64,000 bases of DNA from Eublepharis macularius (Eukaryota; Chordata; Lepidosauria; Squamata; Eublepharidae), in NCBI RefSeq assembly GCF_028583425.1, contig NC_072800.1:94023001-94087000 (forward strand), given 5' to 3'. Each line of letters starts with the position of its first letter. Position 1 is the stretch's first letter. Position numbers and translations under genes: made by a program. Positions 20,637 through 30,054 of this stretch are shown one piece after another. The notes beneath the pieces were generated by a model that did not search any database, was not told the origin of the DNA, and worked only from the letters and a program-made list of their open reading frames with translations.

Positions 20637-20677
20637 CCTCTGAAGATGCCAGCCACAGCTGCTGGCGAAACGTCAGG
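20637..20677 (+). ncRNA. Hammerhead-like ribozyme motif, family B
   Basis: Mirror copy on plus: CCU, CUGAAGA, stem II GCCAGC/GCUGGC with loop CACAGCU, GAAAC, GUC, AGG. Bases 20640-20646 are the core and 20674 is the expected cleavage base. Confidence 0.65.
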
Positions 20678-20740
20678 AACTACAATGCCAAGACCACGGC
20701 AATACAGCCCGGAAAACCCCCAACAAACACCAAGACTTGT

Positions 20741-21109
20741 TTGGGATGCGAATAGGCCTTGGAAGGCCCCCCCCCCAATACTCTCATGCTTCTCACAACG
20801 TCCGTGCCACACCAAGATCAGAGACTTGCAGTACAGAAATAACCTCAGTCTATTGTGATGTCCCTATCAAGTGTTTGAACAAACTGTAGTTTGTTTAATT
20901 CCTACAAACTAAGGTTTTAAAATACAGACTAGTTCTTTACTCATTCATTCCAGCAGTTTCTCTCCTGCGCTCCCCATAATGATATGTTCAAGGCAACATT
21001 CTTAAGTACAGATCAAAAGAATAAAATACTGATTTTGAACCCTAGTTTGTAGGCGAGAAACACCTTTGTAGCCAGTTTGTTAAAGTGGACATCAGGACAT
21101 CTGCTCAAA
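20741..21109. other. Intergenic, nothing recognised
   Basis: AT-rich, no supported feature. Confidence 0.35.
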
Positions 21110-21122
21110 GATCTTAGGGCAT

Positions 21123-21401
21123 TCGTTATTGTAGATTTTCCGGGCTGTATGGCCATGGTCTTGGCATTATAGTTCCTGACGTTTCGGCAGCAGCTGTGAC
21201 TGGCATCTTCAGAGGTGTAGCACCAAAAGACAGAGATCTCTCAGTGTCAATATGTGGCGAGAGATCGCTTTCTTTCGGTGCTACACCTCTGAAGATGCTG
21301 GTGAAACATCAGGAACTACAATGCCAAGACCACGGCCATACAGCCCGGAAAATCTATAACAGCAAATGTTCTCCAGCCGTGAAAGCCTTCGACAATATAT
21401 T
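21123..21401. mobile_element. Penelope-like palindromic element, family B (second copy), exact TSD
   Basis: Flanked by perfect 13-bp GATCTTAGGGCAT (21110-21122 and 21402-21414). Here the right end is the complete one (CCGTGAAAGCCTTCGACAAT) and the left arm is truncated. The minus motif at 21175-21215 keeps CUGAAGA and GAAACGUC but stem II is weakened; the plus motif lost most of stem II. Confidence 0.8.
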
Positions 21402-21414
21402 GATCTTAGGGCAT

Positions 21415-21639
21415 CTTAGAGTGTAAACCAATTTAAAAACAATATTGTCCAAATGTTAAAAATCCATAAATTCAAAACAACAACATAAATGTTTAATTTA
21501 ACACAGTATCTTTTCAAAACACATTAACAACTTAGATGGAAGAAAAATCAAAGCATATGAAGCAACAATAACCAAATCACCCCCATTATATTAAAAAAAA
21601 CCCTTTATAAAACAGCTGAACAGAAAAGTCTGCCAGCTG
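21415..21639. other. AT-rich intergenic stretch, nothing recognised
   Basis: No supported feature. Confidence 0.3.
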
Positions 21640-21975
21640 AGACCTTCTGCACAAGCCCTGCTCTGTGTGCCTTCAGATATAACTCGGGTGGTGAGACGGA
21701 GCTTCTCCGGTGGTGGCACCTTGCCTGTGGAACACCTGAGGAGTGTTTTATGCACTTTAAGGTGCTATATGTTTTAAGCTGCCCCTACACTCTTGCCAAG
21801 TTTTAAATGCTGAGTTTTTAGCATCTTTTCAGTTTTTTTTTATTTTATTAGATTTTTAGATTGCTCTCCCTGCAAGCTATGCTATGACTGTTATGGTGTT
21901 ATATTTTAATTATATTTTAGTTTGTAAGCTGACTCAAACAGTATCTATGGAGAAGCATAGAAATCATCATCATAG
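21640..21975 (+). repeat. L2-like LINE 3' end
   Basis: CCTTGCCTGTGGAACACCTGA resembles the end of an L2-type ORF2 (PFWNSLP-like region); followed by a T-rich 3' UTR with TTTTAATTATATTTTAGTTTG. Confidence 0.45.
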
Positions 21976-21985
21976 TGCATATATA

Positions 21986-22190
21986 CCACTTTTCCAAACA
22001 GATTAGTGCCCGGCTCAGAACAGTGAACAAGTTAGTGTTGTTATTATCCCCACAATACAGCTGGGGAGCTGGGCTGAGAGGAGGGGCTGATCCAAGGCTG
22101 CCTGCTGAGCTCATGGCAGGAGTGGGATTCAAAACAGCAGAGTGCCGGTTTGCAGCCCAACCACTTAACCACTATGCTGCAGGGTATATA
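21986..22190 (-). repeat. MIR-like CORE-SINE
   Basis: On plus ends with CAACCACTTAACCACTATGCTGC, the reverse of a tRNA-like head; GTGGGATTCAAAACAGC covers the B-box region. Confidence 0.55.
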
Positions 22191-22229
22191 TAGGAAAACA
22201 AGTATTGTTAAACATACCCCGCCAAGATA

Positions 22230-22600
22230 TGTATGTATGTATTTATAGTCTGCCTTTCTCACTGAGACTCAAGGCGGATTACATAGTATCAAGGACATTT
22301 CCATACAGTGTCAAGGACATTTCCACAATGTCATAGGATTTTACAAAGACACAGCATTAGCAAGGATCCAATACAGAGTTGAAGAATTGCTGAAACAGAA
22401 CACAATCAATTCTAGGACTGACATTAGATAACATGAAGCACAGGTAGTACATAGGAGTACATATTTAAAGCATCAGATAATATGCAAGGCAACATAGTGG
22501 TGAAGTCTGTGGTCCCTGTCTCATTAGTGCAGCATCTAAGTCCCCCTCCCTGCAATACTTCCCTCCTATCTGAGTAAAAAGATAACTAATCACCTGATCA
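22230..22600 (-). repeat. L2-like LINE 3' UTR
   Basis: Shares TTATAGTCTGCCTTTCTCAC and GAGACTCAAGGCGGATTACA with 26690 and 31846. At 26690-27640 the same sequence runs into an L2-type ORF2, which identifies it. Confidence 0.6.
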
Positions 22601-22687
22601 ATTAACCAACATGCAAGAAATCATCAAAAGACCTGAGCCAAGAAATGGATGTTCACCTAGTGCTGGAAACAACAGGCCTGGTCCTAG

Positions 22688-22778
22688 GCTAGTGTCGCCA
22701 ACCTCCAGGTGGGGACTGGAGTTCTGAAATTGCAGATGATCCCCAGATTACTAAAATCAGTTCCCCCTGGAGAAAATA
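22688..22778 (+). repeat. 'GTTGCCA' repeat family, truncated
   Basis: CGCCAACCTCCAGGTGGGG through AATCAGTTCCCCCTGGAGAA, then interrupted by a Penelope-like copy. Confidence 0.55.
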
Positions 22779-22872
22779 GATCCAGAGGAGTTGGCCGTGT
22801 ACTAGAGAATCCAGTAGCACCTTTAACCAACTTAACTGTAGCATAAGCTTTCAAGAGCCACAGCTCTGACAG
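22779..22872 (-). mobile_element. Penelope-like repeat, family A, degraded single arm
   Basis: GATCCAGAGGAGTTGGCCGTG to GCATAAGCTTTCAAGAGCC on plus. Internal deletion; the hammerhead core is not kept. Confidence 0.55.
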
Positions 22873-23114
22873 GTTCTAGAGGGAGGGTGATCCACGTCTG
22901 GGGTGCATCAGTGGAATATGCTGGTGGTCCATCCGGCCTCGGTGGCAGATTCAAAGCAGGCGATGAAGTGCCTGTCGTAGGTGATGGGTGGCAGGGATGC
23001 TGTGAACCAGAAAGCTTCCAGCTTGGCCCTCCAGCAGGCAGGGCCCAAGGACTGGCAGGAGACCCTCTTGCTGTCTCCTCTGACAGTCAGGGAACGGCAG
23101 GAGAAGGAACTGCA

Positions 23115-23300
23115 GAAGGGCTAGGGGGATGTAGAGGTTAGTGTTGTCAGACTCGGACCCGAGTTCAAATCCCTTTTCTGCCACGGAGCTCACTTTGGGC
23201 AAGTCATCTCCTCCCCGCCCCCTGCCTGGTCTGTCTCACAGGTGGTTGTGAGAATAAAACGGAGGTGAACTGTGGACCTTGCCCTCATCTCCTTGGGGAA
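23115..23300 (+). repeat. CORE-SINE, diverged
   Basis: GTAGAGGTTAGTGTTGTCAG (head), GAGTTCAAATCCC (B box), CTTTGGGCAAGTCATC (core), CAGGTGGTTGTGAGAATAAA. Confidence 0.6.
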
Positions 23301-23399
23301 GGGGTGAACTGAAAATGGGTAGAGGGGATGGGGCAGGGAATTTGGGCTTTCCTAATGGGCCATGTTTGTGCATCCGGTTTTGCTACCGGTTTTATCAGT

Positions 23400-24055
23400 T
23401 TTATTTGAGGTCTTTTAAACTGATGTTAATCTGTTCTGAGCCTGCTTGACGGGAGAACAGACTATAAATTCAATATTTTTTTTAAAAAAATCATGCTTGC
23501 CTCTCGACTTCCTTCTGGCTCCCTCACTGAGTCTTCTCTGCAGCCCTCTGGCAGCACCGTAACTGCGAAAGTTGAAGGAAATTAACATTTTTGTCTCATC
23601 CACCTTAAAAATAGGCTCCGGCTTTCTGCTTGCTTTCTATTTTGAGGGCGCCTTTATCAGTAGAGAGAAGAAAGGGGAGTGAAGGAGCTCATTGCACAAA
23701 CAAGAAAATAAATATATCCATGTATATATAAAGACACTTCAGACTTGAAGCAAGTTATATAATTGCGTGTGGGCTGGCTGCATGAGAGAGAATTGCGTGG
23801 CAGAAACAGGGGGTCTGCAGCTGCTCGGGAGCCCCGAGGATGATGCAGGCCCTCGAGATCAAGGAATCTCGCAGCAGCACAGGAGAGGCACCCAAGGGTT
23901 ATCTTGCCCAACCAGCAACTTTAATAGATGTCCAAATGAAACATGTTCCACAGAGCCATAGAGACTGTAAAAGGCAAGAAAACTTCCTCTAGGAAGTGAG
24001 TCTTGGCCCAAAGTGAATAGTGACACAATCACCTTGGATAAGGATTCCAATGTAT
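23400..24055. other. Intergenic, nothing recognised
   Basis: No exon supported; AT-rich around 23460-23490 and 23690-23760. Confidence 0.35.
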
Positions 24056-24144
24056 CAGATCCAGAGGAGTTAGCCGTGTTAGTCTGTAGTTGCAAAATAG
24101 TAAAGAATCCAGTAGCACTTTTAAGACTAACCAACTTTATTGTA

Positions 24145-24184
24145 GCATAAGCTTTCGCGAACCACAGCTCTCTTCATCAGATGC
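24145..24184 (-). ncRNA. Hammerhead-like ribozyme motif, family A
   Basis: GCAU, CUGAUGA, stem II GAGAG/UUCGC (one mismatch), GAAA, AGCU, U, AUGC on minus. Confidence 0.5.
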
Positions 24185-24192
24185 ATAAAGTT

Positions 24193-24232
24193 GCATCTGA
24201 CGAAAAGAGCTGTGGCTCTCGAAAGCTTATGC
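24193..24232 (+). ncRNA. Hammerhead-like ribozyme motif, family A
   Basis: GCAU, CUGACGA, stem II improved to AGAGC/GCUCU, GAAA, AGCU, U, AUGC. Confidence 0.55.
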
Positions 24233-24295
24233 TACAATAAAGTTGGTTAGTCTTAAAGGTGCACCTGGACTCTTTACTATTTTGCTGTTTACTGG

Positions 24296-24500
24296 ATCTT
24301 AGATTTGAAGGGATCTTAGAGATCATCTAGTCCAACTTCCTGTACAATGCAGAAAATCCAAAACAAGCATTCCCGCTAGATGGTTGGCCCACCTCTGCTT
24401 TGAGCCCTGTAGCGAAGGAAAGTCCACCAGCCTGGTAATCACTTCTGTTGTTAAGCTGCTCTTACTGCTAGGAAATTTCTCCTGATATTCAGCTACAAGC
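24296..24500 (-). repeat. CR1 LINE 3' end
   Basis: TTAGAGATCATCTAGTCCAAC on plus is the reverse of a CR1 3' UTR; matches the tail of 32084-32975 in arrangement. Confidence 0.6.
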
Positions 24501-24595
24501 CCAAGGCGGCACCGGAAAAGGGCCTGCGGCAGCCCAGTACTCCTGCCAGTGCTGACCAGGAAGTGGCTGGTGGCCTCCACCAAGAAGACCGACTG
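24500..24595 (+). pseudogene. Fragment of a CDK5R2-like gene
   Basis: About 85 bases match the sense strand of the CDK5R-like gene around its codons 30-68: CCCAAGGCGGC, AAAAGGGCCTGCGGC and GGCTGGTGGCCTCCACCAAG, with the conserved words PKAA, EKGLR and the DNA for LVASTKK. A small deletion between the two halves breaks the frame. There is no start codon, no CDK5-binding domain and no flanking homology. It lies about 6.5 kb from the intact gene on the opposite strand, between a CR1 and an L2 remnant. Likely a duplicated, dead piece. Confidence 0.65.
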
Positions 24596-24639
24596 TTTCT
24601 ACTGAAGAGCAACATGGCTACCCCTAAAACTATATATAA

Positions 24640-25632
24640 AACATAAAACATACACAACGGTACATAAAACATAAAAACAATTAAAACATGGGGCAGGTAG
24701 GAGAACACCAAAGGAAGCAAAGAAGTTTTCACCTGCTGGCAGAAGGCAGCAAGAAGGGGCAGAGGAGTGTCTCTGGGGAGGGAGAGCCAGAGTGGGTGCC
24801 ACTACCGAGCAGGCCCTCCCCTGTCCAGGGTTGCTGCTCACCTAGGCTCAGAAGGTTGGGGGCACCTGGAGCAGGGCCATGTTGTCGGGAAGGTTCCTAA
24901 GAGTAGGCAGTCTTTCAGGCATGTTAGTCCCAAACCATATCAGCCTTTAAAGGTCAATGCCAGCACCTTCCCTTGTGCCCAGGAACAGATTGGGAGCCAG
25001 TGCAGACAGGCCAAGACTGGGATGAGATGGCCCCTACAACCCACTCCAGTCAACCTTCTGGCTGCAGCATTGTGAAGCGGCTGTAGCTTCTGGACAGTCT
25101 TCGAGGGCAGCCCCACACAGAGCACACTGCAATAATCTAATCTAGATGTAACCAGAGCGTGCACTCCAGTGGCCTGGTCTTTTCTGCCCAGGGAAGGCCA
25201 CAGCTGGTTAACCAGACAAAAGTTGGTAAAAGGCTCTCCTGGCCTGCTGCCTGGTCAGGAGAGCCTTTTACCAACTTTGTCTGGTTAGTCAGACAAGAGC
25301 ACTCCAATCACGGACCTGTTCCTTCCAGGGGAGGGCAGTCTCAATCAGAACAGGTGGAACCCCAAATCCCAGGTGAGACCTTCCACTTACCAGTAGCACT
25401 TCCATTTTGCTGGGATTAAGCTTCAGTATATTTGCCTGAAGCCACTCGCAAAATACTTCCAGGCACCTGTTTAGGGTTTCTACAGCCTCCCTGTGATCAG
25501 CCAGCAATGTGAGCTTGAGCAGCTGAGTGTCATCCGCATATTGGTGACAACCCAGCCCAGATCTTCCGATGACCCCACCCAGTGTTTTCAAGTAGATGTC
25601 AAAGATCAAGAAGGGGACAAGATGGAATCTTT
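24640..25632 (-). mobile_element. L2-type LINE, reverse transcriptase C-terminal half
   Basis: Minus-strand frames carry GCHQYADDTQLLKLTL (catalytic YADD of the RT), CLEVFCEWLQANILKLNPSK, and further on SRLDYCSVLCVGLPSKTVQK with LQPLHNAAARRLTG and LHWLPI. These are in separate frames, so the copy is dead. An extra inverted duplication sits at 25210-25286. Continues past the hAT insertion to 26232. Confidence 0.75.
25210..25286. repeat. Near-perfect hairpin within the L2 copy
   Basis: 25210-25241 is the reverse complement of 25256-25286 with a single extra A; loop of 14 bases. Not part of the usual L2 order, so probably made by a template switch or fold-back duplication. Confidence 0.7.
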
Positions 25633-25635
25633 GGG

Positions 25636-25935
25636 CAGGGCTTTTTTTCAGCTGGAACGCGGTGGAACAGAGTTCCGGCACCTCTTGAAAATGGTCACAT
25701 GGCCGGTGGCCCCGCCCCCTGATCTCCAGACAGAGGGGAGTTTAGATCGCCCTCCACACAGCGGCACAGAGGGCAATCCAAACTCCCCTCTGGAGATCAG
25801 GGGGCGGGGCCACCGGCCATGTGACCATTTTTGCCGAGGGCAATTTAAACTTTTAAATACCCCCCCTTGTTCCAGCTGACCCAAAGTGATGTCATTGTGT
25901 GGTCCTGGGAGCATGTGCGCACTTTGCGTGGACAC
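25636..25935 (+). mobile_element. Non-autonomous hAT element (copy 2), right end lost
   Basis: Starts CAGGGCTTTTTTTCAGCTGG and matches copies at 3881 and 43314 until TGCGCACTTTGCGT, where it stops, about 75-80 bases short of the usual right end. It lies between two parts of one L2 LINE. Confidence 0.75.
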
Positions 25936-26232
25936 TCCCTCTGTCCATCTCCCCGCGCAGGTCATCTCCCAGGCTGAGCAAGGCTGTTTCAGTCCCGTAA
26001 CCAGCTCTAAAACCAGACTGGAGAGGATCTAAGCAATTTATCTTATCCAGGAAAGCTTGAAGTTGTCCAGTCCCCACCCATGCCATGACCTTGCTCAAGA
26101 ATGGAACGTTTGAGACTGGCCAAGAGTAAACTTTCCCAAGAGCATTTGGCCAACAGGCTGCCAGAGGTGAAGGAAAAAGCATACTCTCGACATCAAAAGA
26201 AAGGACAGAACTGATAAAAGGCATTATCTGCA
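25936..26232 (-). mobile_element. L2-type LINE, upstream RT part
   Basis: Minus strand encodes FLDKINCLDPLQSGFRAGYG and TETALLSLGDDLRGEMDRG, the RT region before the YADD. The next L2 part (from 25632) resumes at an SILSPFL-like segment, so roughly 70-100 residues of RT between them are missing at the hAT junction. Confidence 0.75.
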
Positions 26233-26689
26233 TGGGAACAGCCTAACAGACCAGATACTATGTATGGATCAAAAACCCATTTGAAGCTCCAGAATTCGTC
26301 ACACTTTCTTGGCCCCAAACACAACACAGGTTTTCAAGATAAATGATCAAAACTCGTAAATTTTCCTTTTCACATGCAATTCCGGGATCCTACAATAAGC
26401 AATCCAGGAACAACCATTTGTTCACCTCTCAGACAGCAATAGCATATCCATAATAAGATTATTACTAATCTTATTAATATGCTAGGTGCTTTCTCCATGT
26501 ATATTCTAATATTACATTATCCTGTCATAGCCCAAATATCTCTGCACGAACCAGCATGGTCCAAAGCTGCACCAATCCGGATCCAGCCTCAAACCCATGA
26601 TGGACAGGTTCAAAAGTAATGGCCTAATGCCAGGAAGGATCCCAATATTGGGCCAACGGCAATTCTTCCTTATTTGTTTATTGGTTTGT
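26233..26689. other. Intergenic, nothing recognised
   Basis: AT-rich, no supported feature; may be more upstream LINE sequence. Confidence 0.3.
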
Positions 26690-27640
26690 GTATGCTATTT
26701 ATAATCTGCCTTTCTCACTGAGACTCAAAGAGGATTGCATAGTGCAAGTCCATATGATATATAGCTGGGACAGCCAATAAACAGTGCAACAGGGTTTGGA
26801 TAGCAGAAACATTTGAAAACAAGCAGATACCTGATACACATCTGAAACAAAGCACAAGCATTTAAACAAGACACGTTAAACAACGCAAGATTACAAAGTG
26901 GATTTATAGTAACAGACAGTACATAGTACATACTATATACTGACTATGCAGTACATACACTGCTTAATCTGCCTCGAATCCCAGTGAGAAAAGATCCAGA
27001 GGAGTTAGCCGTGTTAATCTGTAGTAGCAAAATAGAAAAGAGTCCAGTAGCACCTTTAAGACTAACCAACTTTACTGTAGCATAAGCTTTCGAGAATCAC
27101 AGTTCTCTTCATCAGATGAGAAAAGAGAATTATAAATAAAATTAAAAAATAAAATTTAAAAATGATGTAATGAAGTAGTACAATTTTAATCCCTTTACCA
27201 ATGCATCTATGTAAACCATTTCCTTCCAGTACAGCCCTCCTATCTGTGTAAAAAAGCCATCCCAGATAATTCAGTTTTGCATAGTTTGCAGAAAGCCAGG
27301 AGAGGGGGGGCTTTCCTGACTGCTTCGGGCAGGCCGTTCCATAAGGGGGGGGCCGCTACAGAGAATACACGTGTACAAGCAGTGAAGGGTGGTTCCTGCA
27401 GAAGATCCTGTTTGGATGAGCAGAGTTGCCATGGCGAAGCGTAGGGAGAGAGGCGGCTCTGTAGATATGAGCCACCAGGGCCGTGAAGGGCTTTGTATGT
27501 GATAGCAAATATCTTGAACGGAACCCGGTAACTGATGGGCAGCCAATGGAGTGACTGCAGAATGGGAGTTAGATACCTGCTCCTGTTAGCTCCTGTTAAT
27601 AACCGAGCTGCAGTAGCCATATCAGTCCATTAGCCAAATA
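26690..27640 (-). mobile_element. L2-type LINE: ORF2 end and 3' UTR
   Basis: At 27240-27620 the minus strand encodes ATAARLLTGANRSRYLTPIL, LHWLPISYRVPFKI, RVFSVAAPPLWNGLPEAVRK and ends FLHR. The 3' UTR follows down to 26690 (TCACTGAGAAAGGCAGATTA on minus). It contains a nested family A insertion at 26995-27116. Confidence 0.75.
26995..27116 (-). mobile_element. Penelope-like repeat, family A, single-arm unit with exact TSD
   Basis: A 122-bp unit from TCCAGAGGAGTTAGCC to CTTCATCAGA on plus, flanked by a perfect 10-bp duplication TGAGAAAAGA (26985-26994 and 27117-27126). Only one arm, so the minimal mobile copy is one arm ending at the hammerhead core. The core at 27080-27115 is canonical (CUGAUGA, stem II GAGAA/UUCUC, GAAAGCUU), but the 5' stem I strand is cut off by the boundary. 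Confidence 0.8.
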
Positions 27641-27775
27641 TTCCCCAAAGGAACTCCGATCAGCAAGTGGCACATCCTGAGATAGTGCTGGGCTCATGAA
27701 ACTTCACATAGACCAGGAGACTGAATAAAATGTTTAATTGGACCAGTAATTCAAAACAACAGCAGCGCAAAAGAA

Positions 27776-27870
27776 ATTTTTTAGTATCGACATCATCATT
27801 CCAAAATGGTGAGCAAGCTTCCGAGCTCTTCAGAGCTCTACATCAAGCCCGAAAAGAGAAGGGGAGAGAA
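27776..27870 (-). repeat. Possible third Penelope-like family with a degraded hammerhead-like fold
   Basis: At 27811-27850 the minus strand reads GGGC, UUGAUGUA, hairpin GAGCUC-UGAA-GAGCUC, GGAAGCUU, GCUC. Order and spacing match families A and B (stem I GGGC/GCUC, stem II six pairs), with three changes in the core. Single copy here. Confidence 0.35.
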
Positions 27871-28137
27871 AAGACAACTTAAGGCTTGTACCTCCACCTG
27901 AACATATCTTTCTCCTCTCTCCCCCCTCCCCCCGCATGACCTAGTTATTTTTCTGTTTTGAGCATCCAGTCTGGATCGCACCTGTGCTCCTATCATTTTA
28001 TACACCTTGCTGGTTTACTACAAGCGACATGATGAACTCAGCAGAATCTCTTTTGCGCCATCTGCTGATCAGAGATCTGTACTGCACCATCCTTTATTTT
28101 ATAGGACCTTCCCACCTGCTCCTATTTTCTTTGCTGG

Positions 28138-28195
28138 GAATAGTATGGTGGAGTGGAGTGGTTAGAGCATTGGACTAGGATCTGGGAGATCAAAG
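28138..28195 (+). repeat. CORE-SINE head fragment
   Basis: GTGGAGTGGTTAGAGCATTGG then ACTAGGATCTGGGAGATC: tRNA-like head only. Confidence 0.45.
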
Positions 28196-28330
28196 GAATA
28201 TTATTCTTTACTGAACAAGTTTTTAAATTGTGAAATTCACTGCCAGTTGATGTGATGGCCAGGAGCACAGATGGCTTTAAAGGGGAGGAGGGTAGGCAGA
28301 TTCATTCTTTCTCTTTGAAAAGCAGGTTGT
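28195..28330 (+). repeat. Old interspersed repeat fragment
   Basis: GAAATTCACTGCCAGTTGATG and GATGGCTTTAAAGGGGAGGA: same family as 7980-8290. Confidence 0.35.
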
Positions 28331-28600
28331 CATGGGAGCCAGGAATGCCCTTTATCAGCTGCATCTGGTGTGCCAGCTCTCTCAATACCTTGACTCGGCC
28401 AATCCGGCCACGCTGAGCCATACTTTTGTAACCTCTCAGAGGGATTACTGTGTGAGGCTGCCCCTCCAGACAGCCCGGAAACCACAACTGGTCCAGAATG
28501 CAGCACCTCGGCCATTGTCAGGGTCTAGCCACCAGGAACGTATGTTATCCATTTTGAAACAGCTACTGTGGCTGCCAGTATGTTTAAGTTGTGGTTAAGT
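28325..28600 (+). mobile_element. L2-type LINE fragment
   Basis: Plus frame: YQLHLVCQLSQYLDSANP, ATLSHTFVTSQRDYCVRLPL, PQLVQNAAPRPLSG; the DYC...QNAA.R.L segment typical of L2 RT C-termini. Confidence 0.6.
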
Positions 28601-29578
28601 CTCACCATGTAATGATTAGCATCTGAAACAGGGAAGATGAAAATCCACTCCCAACTTAAAAGCACTGGTGTTTGACTAGCATTATTCTCCCCCGCCCCAA
28701 ATCACGAACTGAACTCGGCAATGCAGGAAATATACTTAAAATTCAAGGGGTGAACAGCTGCAAGGTGGCTCCCATGTCTTTCCCAGATGAAGGACTTCTG
28801 AAGCATTATGATATGATCAGATACACATTCCGAAACACACACTTTTTCAGAGTGCAGGAGATCAGTTCCCTAGATCTGTGTGTTATGAAAAGAATGTCCT
28901 GCTGAAAGAACAACAGACATGTTAAAAAAAACTCCTTAGGGCTTTTCAAGGCCTTTTTGCCGCTCCAGAGGAATGAAAATTTTGCTCCCCCTTTCTAGCT
29001 TGTGCTCCAAGCATGTGCTCTGAGCAGCCTAACCAGAGCACATAGACATTCTGATCTTAAACCCTCAGTGCTGGCAGTGTCCGCACTGGTGACCCAGCAC
29101 GTGCTCTTTCTGCAGAGAAAAGACACACCAAATCAGACCCATCTGCAAGAAGGTGAGAATGGTACAGAAGACCACAGCAACACCACCAACGTCCAGCAAT
29201 CCAGGAGTGGCATGCTGACAGTGGCCCCCCCCATGTCAGCCATACATGAAAGAACTCACCCAGGGCTCCACCTTTCTCCTTGTATCTCTGCAACAGAAAC
29301 GGCCAGAGATTTACTTTTCTTTTTTCAAACCAAGGCTGGGATCTAGGAGGTTATGGCAATAGATTGTTATAACATTATAAAGCTATAGCTATCTAGCAAT
29401 TCTTGATCTTTTAAAAAACAGCCACACCCCCCAAAGCCCTCCCGTGTGTGTGTTGTGAAATGGTGGCCATGGGCGCCGAGGCAAGTTAGGAACAGAGAAA
29501 TCTGCAGTGTGGCTGCTGTCGCAATGAAAATGACACGGAGAATCATCTTTGTGTAGAGCAGCCCCTCTCTGGGGTCCG
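28601..29578. other. Intergenic, nothing recognised
   Basis: About 1 kb without a supported feature. Confidence 0.4.
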
Positions 29579-29589
29579 CTAAGCTCTGA

Positions 29590-29804
29590 AAAATAGCAAA
29601 GAGCCCAGTAGCACCTTTAAGACTAACCAACTTTACTGTAGCGTAAGCTTTCGAGAACCACCGCTCTCTTCATCAGATGCATCTGACGAAGAGAGCTGTG
29701 GTTATCGAAAGCCTATGCTACAATAAAGATGGTTAGTCTTAAAGGTGCTACTGGGCTCTTTACTATTTTGCTACTACAGACTAACACGGCCAACTCCTCT
29801 GGAA
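29590..29804 (+). mobile_element. Penelope-like palindromic element, family A, exact TSD
   Basis: Perfect 11-bp duplication CTAAGCTCTGA (29579-29589 and 29805-29815). Right end complete (GGCCAACTCCTCTGGAA); left arm truncated at AAAATAGCAAAGAG. Minus motif at 29641-29676 has CUGAUGA and GAAA; plus motif at 29683-29718 has CUGACGA but U16 changed. Confidence 0.8.
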
Positions 29805-29900
29805 CTAAGCTCTGAGGGGCTTGAGCAGGCGGCCCCCTTCTTTTTTAATCTGATTCTCAACATTCCTTCCCTGGGGCATTTTCAGACTTCATTGGGCCAG

Positions 29901-29906
29901 TCTTTT

Positions 29907-29998
<92 letters not shown>

Positions 29999-30054
29999 TC
30001 CTTCCTTCCTTCCTTCCTTCCTTCCTTCCTTCCTTCCTTCTTTCTTTCTTTCTT
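29901..30054. repeat. Tetranucleotide microsatellite, TTTC/TTCC
   Basis: About 24 uninterrupted TTTC units followed by about 11 TTCC units and three or four TTTC. Polypurine on minus; the array begins 86 bases after the TSD of the adjacent Penelope-like copy. Confidence 0.95.

Larger units (their letters stand above)
20458..20726. mobile_element. Penelope-like palindromic element, family B, with exact TSD
   Basis: Flanked by a perfect 14-bp duplication ACACCAAGACTTGT (20444-20457 and 20727-20740). Left end is complete (ATTGTCGAAGGCTTTCACGG); the right arm is truncated at CCCGGAAAACCCCCAACAA. The arms are inverted copies meeting near 20605-20620. Each arm carries a hammerhead-like motif. Confidence 0.8.
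24056..24287. mobile_element. Penelope-like palindromic element, family A
   Basis: Left end GATCCAGAGGAGTTAGCC complete; right arm ends at TTTACTATTTTGCT. Two hammerhead-like modules, head to head, with a short spacer (ATAAAGTT). Confidence 0.75.

Noticed and set aside
20171-20815. 214-codon minus frame
   Set aside because: Arises from the family B palindrome, which is open on both strands; no protein similarity.
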